This document shows, in pieces, positions 9,144 to 17,252 of a DNA stretch of 25,834 nucleotides. The number at the start of each line of letters is the position of its first letter. Positions within the stretch are counted from its first letter, which is position 1. The position numbers and the translations under genes were made by a program. Under the pieces are notes generated by a model that ran no database searches, had not been told where the DNA came from, and was given only the letters and a program-made list of their open reading frames with translations. The stretch covers positions 1 to 25,834 of the forward strand of contig CAJWBY010000050.1 of assembly GCA_913020705.1 (NCBI GenBank). Direction: 5' to 3'. The DNA is from an uncultured Colwellia sp. (lineage in GTDB: Bacteria; Pseudomonadota; Gammaproteobacteria; Enterobacterales; Alteromonadaceae).

Positions 9144-10256
9144 TTAATCCAGTAAGTAAGAGATTTTATTATTGAGTGTTCGCATAGACTCTTCAGTAAA
9201 AAGTAAGAGTAAATCACACTTTATTTGATAGTCTTCAATGCTATAACTAATTTCGATAGCTAATGTTCGTTTCCATTTTTTAGAGTTTGTCGCTATTAAT
9301 TCAGATATTTTTTTATGTTGCCCCAAAACAACAGGATGACCTTGACTGAAAGGCATATCAAGTTGAGCAGAAACACCATTTAAACAGGCACCAATGAGCA
9401 CGTTCGCTAAATCCATTAACAGCTCTAACTCAGTACTTTCATCAACTTCATATTTGTAGTTCATTAATGAAGCGACATCTTTAAAACTTGAATCATTTAA
9501 AATAAGTAAGGCTTCACCTGAAATACCTGCGCCAATAAAGCCTTGGCAAATACCTGAGGTACTTTCTTGTTCTTCAACATCAGATAGCGCCATACTCAAT
9601 TCGCTCACTTCAATTAAGTTAACGTTAGGAATAGGAAGAACAACAAATACATCAAGTAAACGTGCTAATAAATCTCCAGCTTGCCCCATAGCAACGTTGG
9701 CTATTTCTTGGTAACAATCCCTCAACTCAGGATCTAAGAAAAAATCTTCTTCTGGTATTGCTTTATTAACGCTAACTGTTGCTGCTGCTTGAGTAAGTGG
9801 TGCAAGCTCAATATGCGCAGCAGGTTCCTCTACCTTAGGAGGTTTTTCAATCACAATGGGTAACGATTCTTCTTCACCACCATCATTTTGAGTAAAAATA
9901 CCGTAAGCAGATAATATTTCGGTTAATTTTGCTTTATTAACGGGTTTTTGAATAAAGTCTAATGCACCTAGACTGGTTACCCTTTGATGAGCTTCTGGCT
10001 GTATATCACCAGAAATAACAATCACCATGGCATTTAAGTCTTCTTTAACAATGGTTTCAAGTACTTGGTAACCATCCATTACTGGCATATTCAAATCAAG
10101 AAGAAGGACATCTCCTTTGCCAGCTTTAATAGCTTCAATGCCCTCTTTACCATTGGTAGCAAAAGTAATGTCTACATCCCAGCCATCAGGCAATGAACGT
10201 GCGACTTGCTTTCGCGCCATGTTCGAGTCATCACAAATTAAAAGGGGTATTGACAT
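9144..10256 (-). CDS. Response regulator with CheC-type phosphatase domain
   Basis: Two-domain signalling protein of 370 residues. The receiver domain (1-120) has the acidic pair Asp9/Asp10, phosphoacceptor Asp54 in LLLDLNMPVMDG, Ser82 and Lys104 in the IQKP loop. An acidic, proline-rich linker (about 122-172) leads to a CheC-like domain (about 174-368). Both CheC helical signatures are present: D180-x3-E184-x2-N187-x22-P210, and E278-x3-D282-x2-N285-x22-P308, where Asp stands for the usual Glu in the second. CheC/CheX proteins dephosphorylate CheY-P, so this may be a phosphatase controlled by phosphorylation of its own receiver. It is transcribed with the diguanylate cyclase downstream; AGGA lies about 10 nt before the ATG. 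No chemotaxis gene is nearby. Confidence 0.88.
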   Translation of the reverse strand: MSIPLLICDDSNMARKQVARSLPDGWDVDITFATNGKEGIEAIKAGKGDVLLLDLNMPVMDGYQVLETIVKEDLNAMVIVISGDIQPEAHQRVTSLGALDFIQKPVNKAKLTEILSAYGIFTQNDGGEEESLPIVIEKPPKVEEPAAHIELAPLTQAAATVSVNKAIPEEDFFLDPELRDCYQEIANVAMGQAGDLLARLLDVFVVLPIPNVNLIEVSELSMALSDVEEQESTSGICQGFIGAGISGEALLILNDSSFKDVASLMNYKYEVDESTELELLMDLANVLIGACLNGVSAQLDMPFSQGHPVVLGQHKKISELIATNSKKWKRTLAIEISYSIEDYQIKCDLLLLFTEESMRTLNNKISYLLD

Positions 10257-10429
10257 ATTTTCATTATTCCTAATTCAAAGATAATAGTTGAAACGATGAT
10301 ATTTCGATATTTTACTGTTTATCTATAAATAACAATAGATAATATTTGAAATAATGCACTAAATAATGGCTATTTTTTATTGTCAAAGTTAACATCTGTA
10401 CATCAATAACTATAGAACACTTTAACAAT
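10257..10429. promoter_or_regulatory. Divergent intergenic region, tentative promoter for the peroxidase gene
   Basis: This AT-rich stretch separates two divergent genes and must hold promoters for both. On the plus strand TTAACA (10389-10394) and TATAGA (10411-10416) are 16 bp apart, a fair sigma-70 match, but transcription would begin only about 6-8 nt before the ATG, leaving no room for a ribosome binding site. The assignment is weak. Confidence 0.3.
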
Positions 10430-11086
10430 ATGAAATTTTCAAATTTATTATTTACTTTTTCACTTTTAATAACTTTAAATAGTTTCACTATTTTTAAAGT
10501 ATCAGCAAATTCATTTCATAACGATAATTTACAGCAAACAACCAATTTAGTTAAGGCAAACAACAAGTTTATAACACTATTAGGCTCTCAAGTTGATGTT
10601 GGTCAAAAAGCACCTGATTTTAAAGTGGTCAATGGAAGCTTCTCTCCTGTAACACTCGCCGAATTCTCAGGGAAAAATATACTTATTTCAGTTGTGCCAA
10701 GCTTAGATACTGGCGTGTGTTCAGTGCAAACGAAACGTTTTAATGAAGAGATAGCTAATTTGCCGCAAGATATAGTTATGTTAACGATTAGTAATGACTT
10801 GCCCTTTGCACAGAAGCGTTTTTGTAAAACCGAAAATATCGATAAATTAGTCGTTTTATCTGACTCAGTTTGGCGTAATTTTGGTATGAACTATGGCTTG
10901 CTTATTAAAGATATGGGGTTATTAACGCGAGCAATATTTATTATCGATTCATCGGGAAAGGTAGCTTACAAAGAGATTGTTGCTGACATTTCGAAGCATC
11001 CTGATTATGAGTTGGCGCTTTCTACAATGAAAGCATTAAGTCCAGTAGAAGTATTAACTGAAGAAACAACTGAAGAAAAACAGTAA
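10430..11086 (+). CDS. Thiol peroxidase (Tpx family) with signal peptide
   Basis: Atypical 2-Cys peroxiredoxin of the Tpx family, reducing H2O2 and organic peroxides. The peroxiredoxin domain (about 50-205) has the peroxidatic site PSLDTGVCSVQ with Thr94 and Cys97, the DLPFAQKRFC segment with Arg130, and resolving Cys132; both cysteines are conserved. E. coli Tpx has about 168 residues. This 218-residue protein adds about 45 at the N-terminus, including a signal-peptide-like hydrophobic stretch (1-26, likely cleavage after VSA), and a Glu/Thr-rich tail (EVLTEETTEEKQ). It is therefore probably periplasmic, where the thioredoxin partner of the cytoplasmic enzyme is absent. No good ribosome binding site precedes the ATG. 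Family firm; location inferred. Confidence 0.88.
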   Translation: MKFSNLLFTFSLLITLNSFTIFKVSANSFHNDNLQQTTNLVKANNKFITLLGSQVDVGQKAPDFKVVNGSFSPVTLAEFSGKNILISVVPSLDTGVCSVQTKRFNEEIANLPQDIVMLTISNDLPFAQKRFCKTENIDKLVVLSDSVWRNFGMNYGLLIKDMGLLTRAIFIIDSSGKVAYKEIVADISKHPDYELALSTMKALSPVEVLTEETTEEKQ

Positions 11087-11121
11087 AAATAAAACACTTG
11101 TTTTTCAACATCTTAGCCATT

Positions 11122-11142
11122 AGATGAATTTTAACTTCATCT
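11122..11142 (+). terminator. Possible terminator after the peroxidase gene
   Basis: AGATGAA (11122-11128), 7-nt loop, TTCATCT (11136-11142), then TTAACTT. The stem is short and AT-rich and the T-run poor, so this is tentative. It lies just upstream of the ibpA promoter. Confidence 0.35.
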
Positions 11143-11146
11143 TTAA

Positions 11147-11174
11147 CTTGAAAAGTACAACATCAATCCCATCT
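11147..11174 (+). promoter_or_regulatory. Sigma-32-type heat-shock promoter of ibpA
   Basis: CTTGAAAA starts at 11147 and TCCCATCT at 11167, with a spacer of 14 bp between CTTGAA and the -10. The RpoH consensus is CTTGAAA, 11-16 bp, CCCCATNT. This is the only such pair I noticed in the interval, and it points at the heat-shock gene. Transcription would start near 11180, giving a leader of about 205 nt. Confidence 0.7.
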
Positions 11175-11330
11175 TTAATAGTGTAGTCGCCACAAGCTAA
11201 ACGGGGCTACATTAACCGCCTGTTCAATATTGAAAGGCACATTAAAATCCTTAGAATTATATTTTTAGCCTGACTATTTCGCGACTTATACGTTGGTTAT
11301 ATCAAGCAAAGAAACATTCCAAGGAAATCA

Positions 11331-11382
11331 CATATTGCTAATACCCTAATATTTTAATTATGGGTATAACAAATAGGATATG
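11331..11382 (+). promoter_or_regulatory. ROSE-like RNA thermometer in the ibpA leader
   Basis: The end of the leader can fold so that the ribosome binding site is masked. CATAT (11331-11335) pairs with ATATG (11378-11382), and TTGCT (11335-11339) lies opposite AGGA (11375-11378). The match includes U-G, the G-G opposition (11337/11376), an extra C and a closing U-A, which is the UUGCU/AGGA arrangement typical of ROSE elements. A small inner hairpin ATACCC (11341-11346)/GGGTAT (11362-11367) closes the structure. ROSE elements are known upstream of small heat-shock genes including E. coli ibpA. The fold was drawn by eye. Confidence 0.7.
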
Positions 11383-11386
11383 AATT

Positions 11387-11878
11387 ATGCGTACACAAAC
11401 AGATTTCAGCCCACTTTACCGTTCATTTATTGGTTTCGACCATTTAGCGGGTTTAATTGAAAAAGCTTCTCGAACAGATAAACAATCGTCTTATCCCCCT
11501 TACAATATTGAATTACTCGCTGAAGACCAATATAGAATTACCATGGCTATTGCTGGTTTCGCCGATGAAGATCTCGAGATAGAATCTAAACAAAACACCT
11601 TAGTTGTAACCGGTACTAAAGCAGCTAATAGTACGGGAGCTCAACGAAAATTTTTACACCAAGGTCTAGCAGAACGTAACTTCGAACGAAAGTTTCAACT
11701 CGGCGACCATGTCAAAGTTATTGGCGCTTTTATGGAGCATGGCTTGCTTCATATTGATTTAGAAAGAGAAATACCAGAAGCCCTAAAATCAAGAAAAATA
11801 GCGATAAATGGAAAAAGCTTATTACAAACCAAAGCACCTATTGTAACTAATAAACCATTAGGAGAAGCAGAAAGCTAA
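11387..11878 (+). CDS. ibpA: Small heat-shock protein, IbpA type (Hsp20)
   Basis: ATP-independent holdase that binds unfolding proteins in the cytoplasm and passes them to DnaK/ClpB. The 163-residue protein matches IbpA throughout: N-terminal DFSPLYRSFIGFDHL, YPPYNIELL at the start of the alpha-crystallin domain (about 36-131), the family hallmark LAERNFERKFQL (94-105), LLHIDLEREIPE, and a C-terminal IxI motif as Ile138-Ala-Ile140, which docks subunits in the oligomer. About 20 residues follow IxI, a little longer than in E. coli IbpA. It is a single-gene unit with its own heat-shock promoter, thermometer and terminator. The ribosome site TAGGA lies 8 nt before the ATG. Confidence 0.95.
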   Translation: MRTQTDFSPLYRSFIGFDHLAGLIEKASRTDKQSSYPPYNIELLAEDQYRITMAIAGFADEDLEIESKQNTLVVTGTKAANSTGAQRKFLHQGLAERNFERKFQLGDHVKVIGAFMEHGLLHIDLEREIPEALKSRKIAINGKSLLQTKAPIVTNKPLGEAES

Positions 11879-11913
11879 ACGTTTCAACTGATATGTTTCT
11901 CCCTTATATTTTT

Positions 11914-11939
11914 GCCCAGTGAATAACTGGGCTTTTTTT
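11914..11939 (+). terminator. Rho-independent terminator of ibpA
   Basis: GCCCAGT (11914-11920), loop GAATA, ACTGGGC (11926-11932), followed by seven T. It is 35 bp after the ibpA stop. Confidence 0.92.
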
Positions 11940-12011
11940 GTTCAAACCATTTGAAAATATAGATAATGTATAAAGCACTTTGATGACAAGATTATAGTAA
12001 TAAATTTCTAT

Positions 12012-13247
12012 TTATTCATAACGTAGCGCGTCAATGGGGTCTAAATTAGCAGCTTTGGCCGCAGGTATAATACCAAATAATAAACCAACACCAGCACTGA
12101 ATCCAAACGATAAGACTACAGCCCACATAGGTACTTCAGCAGAAGGTAAGTCAATAAGATTACTCACTAAAGCCCCAACCCCATAACCTAATGCCAAACC
12201 AATTAAACCGCCAAGTAAGCACAAAAAGACAGCTTCAATCAAAAATTGCAAAAGTATATCAACACGTGTCGCGCCTAATGCTTTTTGAATACCTATTTCA
12301 CGCGTACGTTCAGTTACAGAAACGAGCATAATATTCATAATGCCAATGCCTCCAACAAGTAATGAAATACCAACGACACCACTTAGTACCATAGTGGTAC
12401 TTGATGTAATGTTATTTACTGTTTCAAGCATTTGTTCTGCTGTACTAATTTTAAAGTCATCACCCGTTTCTTTTGATAAATTATGATTTCTTCGCAGTAG
12501 GTTTTTAATATGCTGTTTAATGCCATCGAGTTGGTTAGCATCATCTACTTGCAAAGAAATACTAAGATCTGGTTCTTCAGCACCGCCCAATAATGCTCTG
12601 GTCGTCGTATATGGCAGAAGAATAAAGTCATCTTGGTCAAAACCAAAGAGTTTACCTCGCTTCTCCAAAACACCAATGACTTTAAACCATTCTCCACCGA
12701 TCATAATATACTGGCCAACAGGAGAGCCTTTAATTTCAAGTTTATCGATAATAGAGTCTCCTAACACCGCAACACGACGTCGGGACTTATCATCATTAAT
12801 ATTAAAAAAACGACCAGACTCAGGAAATATACCATACAGAGCTTGATAACTTGACCCAGTGCCAACGACTCTTGTTGCTGTTGATTCACCTTTATATTGC
12901 ACGACACCATTTGGACCTGTAGCAGCTACAGTTGGGGTAATATGGCTAATTCCTGAAACTTTATGTTTAATTTCAAGGTAATCTCGATAACTTAATTTAG
13001 CAATTTTTCCTTGTAACCTTTCTTTGAGAGGCGTGAAAGCATTAATATTTACAACATTAGTGCCCATATCGTCAAATTGTGAAGTTATACTGCTTCCTAA
13101 GCCCTGTACAACTGAAACAACGGCAATTACAGATGCAACGCCAATAATAATACCTAATGTTGTTAAGAAACTTCTAAAACCATGAGCTCGAACTGAGTGT
13201 GCTGCTGAACGCGTGCTTTCAACGACTTTAAATAAAAGGCTAGACAT
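12012..13247 (-). CDS. MacB-type ABC permease
   Basis: Permease of the second exporter, about 411 residues. It has helix 1 at about 27-49, a periplasmic MacB_PCD-like domain, and helices at about 284-307, 332-359 and 374-397. The coupling motif is TREIGIQKALGATR, and the protein ends in DPIDALRYE, both close to MacB. E. coli MacB fuses ATPase and permease; here they are separate, as in many Gram-negative relatives. The ATG at 13247 is preferred: AAGGA lies 8 nt upstream, whereas the earlier ATG at 13256 directly abuts that sequence. It gives an 8-nt overlap with the ATPase gene (ATGTCTAG). Last gene of a yip1-adaptor-ATPase-permease operon. Confidence 0.92.
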   Translation of the reverse strand: MSSLLFKVVESTRSAAHSVRAHGFRSFLTTLGIIIGVASVIAVVSVVQGLGSSITSQFDDMGTNVVNINAFTPLKERLQGKIAKLSYRDYLEIKHKVSGISHITPTVAATGPNGVVQYKGESTATRVVGTGSSYQALYGIFPESGRFFNINDDKSRRRVAVLGDSIIDKLEIKGSPVGQYIMIGGEWFKVIGVLEKRGKLFGFDQDDFILLPYTTTRALLGGAEEPDLSISLQVDDANQLDGIKQHIKNLLRRNHNLSKETGDDFKISTAEQMLETVNNITSSTTMVLSGVVGISLLVGGIGIMNIMLVSVTERTREIGIQKALGATRVDILLQFLIEAVFLCLLGGLIGLALGYGVGALVSNLIDLPSAEVPMWAVVLSFGFSAGVGLLFGIIPAAKAANLDPIDALRYE

Positions 13248-14010
13248 GTTTAGCATCCTTTTGCAGTTGTTGTTTATATTTAAGTTCTATATCAGGGTTT
13301 GTAGAATCAGACACTAAACGCCCATCACTTAAACGAATAACTCTTTGGCAACGATCAGCAATTTCTTGTTCATGTGTAACAATAATGAGTGTTTGACCAT
13401 CTTGATGCAGCTCATCAAATAGCGCCATTATTTCCATTGTTGTGGCTGAATCTAAGTTACCTGTAGGTTCATCAGCCAATAGTATTGCTGGTTCAGTGAC
13501 TAATGCACGAGCAATTGCGACTCGTTGACGTTGCCCACCAGACAACTGATTTGGCAAATGATCAACACGCTCTTTTAAACCAACGCGAGTAAGGGCTAAC
13601 TCAGCTTTTATCTTTCGTTCTTTTAAAGGCATCCCCCGATAAATTAATGGTTGCATAACATTTTGTAAGGCACTCGCTCGCGGTAATAAATTAAAGCTTT
13701 GAAAAATGAAACCAATTTCTAAATTTCTTATCCCAGCGAGAGCAGTTTCATCGAGTTTTGACACATCTTTGCTTTTTAGCTTATATTCGCCATCTGTTGG
13801 ATAATCCAAGCAGCCAAGAATATTCATTAACGTCGATTTGCCCGATCCCGATTGCCCAGTAATGGCAAGATAATCGTTAAGTTGAATACCGAGATCAAAA
13901 TCATTAAGTGCATAAAATTCTTGATTACCCATTTTATAAAGCTTGGCAATTTTACTTAACTCGATGATTGCTTTAGTTGCCTTTTTTTCAATAACTTCTT
14001 TAGACATCAT
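13240..14010 (-). CDS. MacB-type ABC ATPase
   Basis: ATPase of the second MacAB-like exporter, 256 residues, with intact motifs: Walker A GQSGSGKS (52-59), Q-loop Gln104 in FIFQSFNLLP, signature LSGGQRQR (156-163), Walker B ILLADEP with Glu181, and H-loop His213. It begins with an extra N-terminal segment of about 15 residues rich in Lys/Glu. Its ATG follows the adaptor stop without a gap (TAAATGATG), and its end overlaps the permease start, so the three are translationally coupled. A second ATG follows the first directly. Confidence 0.93.
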   Translation of the reverse strand: MMSKEVIEKKATKAIIELSKIAKLYKMGNQEFYALNDFDLGIQLNDYLAITGQSGSGKSTLMNILGCLDYPTDGEYKLKSKDVSKLDETALAGIRNLEIGFIFQSFNLLPRASALQNVMQPLIYRGMPLKERKIKAELALTRVGLKERVDHLPNQLSGGQRQRVAIARALVTEPAILLADEPTGNLDSATTMEIMALFDELHQDGQTLIIVTHEQEIADRCQRVIRLSDGRLVSDSTNPDIELKYKQQLQKDAKHV

Positions 14011-15204
14011 TTATGCCTCTTTATCGATCACTTTCACTGACTGAGCATCTTTTAATTTACCTAATGCTCTTGCTGGCCCAGTGATGACTTTATCGCCAAT
14101 TTTTATACCTGAAGTTATTTCTTGTAACCGATCATTAGAAATTCCTAATTCAACACTACGTTTAACGGCTTTACCGTCAATGAGCACAAAAACGTGGTCG
14201 AAATTATCTTCAGTTGACTCCTCATCGTCCTCTTTTTGCTTTTCTTGTTTAGCAAAAATCACCGATTCACTAGGAACTGCTATCGTTTTATTCTTGCTCT
14301 GTGTGTATATTTCCGCTCGGCAACTCATGCCTGGCCTAACTGCAATTGTATTTGAGTCAGATAATAAAATTTTCACTTTAAAGCTTAAGCCTTGTCGACC
14401 TTGTGCGCGTTTAGCGGTAGTCGCAATACTTTGTACCTCACCTTTTAGCGCGTTATCCGGAAATGCTACTGCAAATATATCGGCTTGTTGGCCAACAAGA
14501 ATATTAGCAATGTCAGCTTCATCTACTTGTACTTCAATAAGAATCGATGATGGGTCGGCTAATGTAATCAAATTAGATCCTGAGATATTAGTCGTTCCAC
14601 TAATAGCTGTTTCACCTTGTTTAATATCTACAGAAGTCGCTATACCATTAATAGGTGAGCGAAAAACAGTTTTATCTAAACGTTCTTGTGCTTTATCAAG
14701 TGTTGCCTCAGCTTGAAGTAATGATTCTTGGCGAGAGCGTAAGTCAATTTTTGCTAACGCGTATTGATTATCAATGAGCTCATAAGCGTCACGATCAAGA
14801 ATTTTTCTTTCATATAAATCATGCTTACGTTGCCATTGAGATTTTAAGTTCTCAATCTTTTTTTGTTGACGTTCAATAGCTATTTTCTGAATACGAACAA
14901 AAGCGGCTTGTTGCTCTACATCAGCGCGGAATGTACGAGGTTCAAGACGCATTAAGACCTGCCCCTTAGTAACCTCTTCACCTTCTTCTATCAACATTTC
15001 ACTGACTTGACCTATTACTTCGGATCGTAATTGAACCTGTTCTTTATAAACTAAAGTCCCTGATGCCAAAATTGAACGTTTAATATTTTCAGCTTCAATC
15101 TGCTGGACTTTAACTTCGAGCGACTGTGATTTACCCGTTTTTTTAAAATAGGCAAGACTTACTAACCCAATAATGACAGTAATTATAATCAGTGATTTTT
15201 TCAT
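14011..15204 (-). CDS. MacA-like periplasmic adaptor
   Basis: Membrane-fusion protein of the second exporter, 397 residues. An N-terminal membrane anchor (about 4-20: LIIITVIIGLVSLAYF) is followed by the first lipoyl half (about 60-90, VIGQVSEMLIEEGEEVTKGQVLMRLEP), a long coiled-coil hairpin (about 90-180), the second lipoyl half (FRSPINGIATSVDIKQGE), beta-barrel and membrane-proximal domains. A charged insertion (KQEKQKEDDEESTEDN, near 318-333) interrupts the C-terminal domain. Unlike the adaptor gene at 1699-2987 this one is intact. The start has AAGAGA upstream and lies 14 bp after the Yip1-family gene. Confidence 0.92.
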   Translation of the reverse strand: MKKSLIIITVIIGLVSLAYFKKTGKSQSLEVKVQQIEAENIKRSILASGTLVYKEQVQLRSEVIGQVSEMLIEEGEEVTKGQVLMRLEPRTFRADVEQQAAFVRIQKIAIERQQKKIENLKSQWQRKHDLYERKILDRDAYELIDNQYALAKIDLRSRQESLLQAEATLDKAQERLDKTVFRSPINGIATSVDIKQGETAISGTTNISGSNLITLADPSSILIEVQVDEADIANILVGQQADIFAVAFPDNALKGEVQSIATTAKRAQGRQGLSFKVKILLSDSNTIAVRPGMSCRAEIYTQSKNKTIAVPSESVIFAKQEKQKEDDEESTEDNFDHVFVLIDGKAVKRSVELGISNDRLQEITSGIKIGDKVITGPARALGKLKDAQSVKVIDKEA

Positions 15205-15218
15205 TAATCAATTCTCTT

Positions 15219-15938
15219 TTAAGCGATAAACAAGATATATAAAGCCCAAAAACTGAAGATAAAAAGTTGCGGCGCAGCAGCAATGATCAATGCTTTTTTA
15301 CTTTTTATATTCAACCAAGAACGAAGGCCAATAGCGGTAATTGCGATCATCCAGAATGTAAATAAATTAAGTGCCTCAAGCAAACCGAACCAAGCACTAC
15401 TCGCCTCTACAGAAAACAATAAACTGTTAAAGCTTGTTGGCTGTAAATCTTGCATTGATACCAAACCATCGGCTGAAAAAAAGATAACAAGTGCACTGAG
15501 TAATGCAGAAACAATTGCAGGTAAGCTTGCCCACCAAGTAAATGCAAACCACTGAGTAAATTTATATTCACTACCAGCAGTTACTTTTGTCGCTATGTTG
15601 TAATAAACAGCGGTGAGCATATTGATAATAACAAAACCTACAGTGCCGCCAATAGCAGTAGTCCATAGCATCGTATCTTTCTCATAGAAGCTAGCCATTA
15701 CTTTAAGTTCATCATCGGTCATTGGTTTTGAAGCTGCCGCTTGATTAATCATTTGCTCTTTTAGCCAAGCAAAGTCAACAGCATTGAAGTAATACAAAAA
15801 TAAAGTAAACGTTGAGGTAAGTAATATTATAAAGGGTAACCATGACCAGCCCTTTTTTTCTTTAATCGTATCAAAGGCCACGGAGGGTGAAAGTAAGGTA
15901 TCCAAGCAAGCTTGAAATGGGTTTGCAGACATTTTCAT
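15219..15938 (-). CDS. Yip1-family membrane protein
   Basis: Polytopic inner-membrane protein of 239 residues resembling the YIP1 family of prokaryotes. It opens with NPFQACLDTLLSPSVAFDTIKEKKGWSWLPFI, the usual amphipathic lead-in before helix 1, and has about five hydrophobic segments (near 33-52, 92-113, 130-153, 182-204 and 212-236). Its function is unknown. It is the first gene of the operon with the MacA-like adaptor, which suggests a role in assembly or control of that exporter. AAGAGA precedes the ATG; a second in-frame ATG is two codons later. Confidence 0.8.
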   Translation of the reverse strand: MKMSANPFQACLDTLLSPSVAFDTIKEKKGWSWLPFIILLTSTFTLFLYYFNAVDFAWLKEQMINQAAASKPMTDDELKVMASFYEKDTMLWTTAIGGTVGFVIINMLTAVYYNIATKVTAGSEYKFTQWFAFTWWASLPAIVSALLSALVIFFSADGLVSMQDLQPTSFNSLLFSVEASSAWFGLLEALNLFTFWMIAITAIGLRSWLNIKSKKALIIAAAPQLFIFSFWALYILFIA

Positions 15939-16241
15939 AATATTCTCTTTTATTAATTTATTTAAAGATACTGTGATAAGTTTTGTATTTTCATTTGAGA
16001 TTAATAGTCTCTACTTAACTTATAGACACTGAATTTATACTCGAATGAAAAACGTTATTTTAATTTATAGTTAAGTTAGTCTTATAAAATTTAGTTTTAT
16101 TACAGATAATTTGATTTTTTTATAAATATATACAAATTAATTTTTTATCGACAATAAAATATAAATATCACAAAGATTTCTGTTTACTAAGAAGGTATTA
16201 TAATCTCATCAGTTTTATCAAAATTACGGTATAGAAATAAA
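15939..16241. promoter_or_regulatory. Divergent AT-rich control region
   Basis: No gene in these 303 bases. They separate the minus-strand yip1-exporter operon from the plus-strand MTHFR-fold gene. On the plus strand a perfect -10 hexamer TATAAT (16199-16204) lies about 38 bp before the GTG start, without a clear -35. I find no Met-box. The region is extremely A/T rich and may be curved, but no specific operator stands out. Confidence 0.45.
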
Positions 16242-17222
16242 GTGAATAAAGGATCTGAATTAAGAGCTCGTTATAACGATAATACACGTGGCGTCTATTT
16301 TATTGGTACAAGCCCTCCGAAAAGTGATACACCTTTAGAGCAAGTTGAAAATATTGCTGAAAAGCTACTTGAACGGGTCAGTGATATCGATTTCGATGGT
16401 TTGATTGTTTACGATATTCAAGATGAAGATTCGCGTACTAATGTACCTCGCCCATTTCCTTTTAAATCAACGGTAGATCCACGTTATTATGCATCTTTGT
16501 TGCAGAATCAATCTCAACGACCGGTGATCACATATAAAAGTGTCGTACAGTCAAATAGCGATGATTTTGATCAATGGGCTAATGAAGCTTGGCAAGACTA
16601 TGGAATTCGTGATGTTGTACTTGTTGGAAGCCCTTCACAGAAAAACAAAATTTCTTTACCGCTTGCTAGCGCTTATAAAACCTTAGTTGATAATCAGAAT
16701 GATTTTTTTATTGGTGGCATTACCATTGCCGAACGTCATGCAAATAAAGGTAATGAACATACACGATTAATAGAAAAGCATCATCAAGGGTGTAACTTCT
16801 TTATTTCACAAGCTATTTATAACCCTCAAGCTACGATAGATATGCTGACGCGTTATGCCATTGAATGTCAGCAGCAAGGGTTAAAACCACAACGTATTAT
16901 CTTAACGTTTTCACCATGCGGAAGTAAAAAAACGCTTGAGTTTATCGAATGGTTAGGCGTGAGTGTTCCTGAAGCGACGAGTTTACGTATTCTTAACGCG
17001 GAAAAGCCGCTTTATGAATCTATTCGTATTTGTTTAAACACATTACAGCAAATACTCGACGCCGTATTACCTTACGACTTACCATTAGGTTTAAATATTG
17101 AGAGTTTAACTAATCGAAAGGAAGAAATTGACGGTTCAATTTTATTGTATAAATTACTCCGTTCTACAATGGAAAACTATTTATCAAAACAAGAGCTTGA
17201 ACGATTAATTCATCAAAAGTAA
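16242..17222 (+). CDS. Methylenetetrahydrofolate reductase-like (MetF fold) protein
   Basis: The 326-residue protein follows the MTHFR/MetF TIM-barrel pattern: an N-terminal FIGTSPPKSDTPLEQ (20-34) at the place of the MetF FEFFPP motif, VVLVGSPS (125-132) where MetF has LRGD, GGITIAERH (158-166), and QGCNFFISQAIYN (182-194) where MetF has the GA-x-ITQ-x2-F motif. Two key residues of E. coli MetF appear to be missing: Glu28 (position of Gly22 here) and Asp120 (position of Ser130). It may thus bind flavin or folate with changed chemistry, or do something else; it should not be called MetF. Start GTG at 16242 with no strong ribosome site; no upstream in-frame ATG is evident. No methionine genes are nearby. 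Confidence 0.75.
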   Translation: MNKGSELRARYNDNTRGVYFIGTSPPKSDTPLEQVENIAEKLLERVSDIDFDGLIVYDIQDEDSRTNVPRPFPFKSTVDPRYYASLLQNQSQRPVITYKSVVQSNSDDFDQWANEAWQDYGIRDVVLVGSPSQKNKISLPLASAYKTLVDNQNDFFIGGITIAERHANKGNEHTRLIEKHHQGCNFFISQAIYNPQATIDMLTRYAIECQQQGLKPQRIILTFSPCGSKKTLEFIEWLGVSVPEATSLRILNAEKPLYESIRICLNTLQQILDAVLPYDLPLGLNIESLTNRKEEIDGSILLYKLLRSTMENYLSKQELERLIHQK

Positions 17223-17252
17223 ATTGTTTGATTCAGAAGAGGATTTTTTTAT

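Noticed and set aside
14081..14716. 211-codon open frame on the plus strand
   Set aside because: Lies wholly antisense to the well-supported MacA-like adaptor; Ser/Cys-rich translation typical of a shadow frame.
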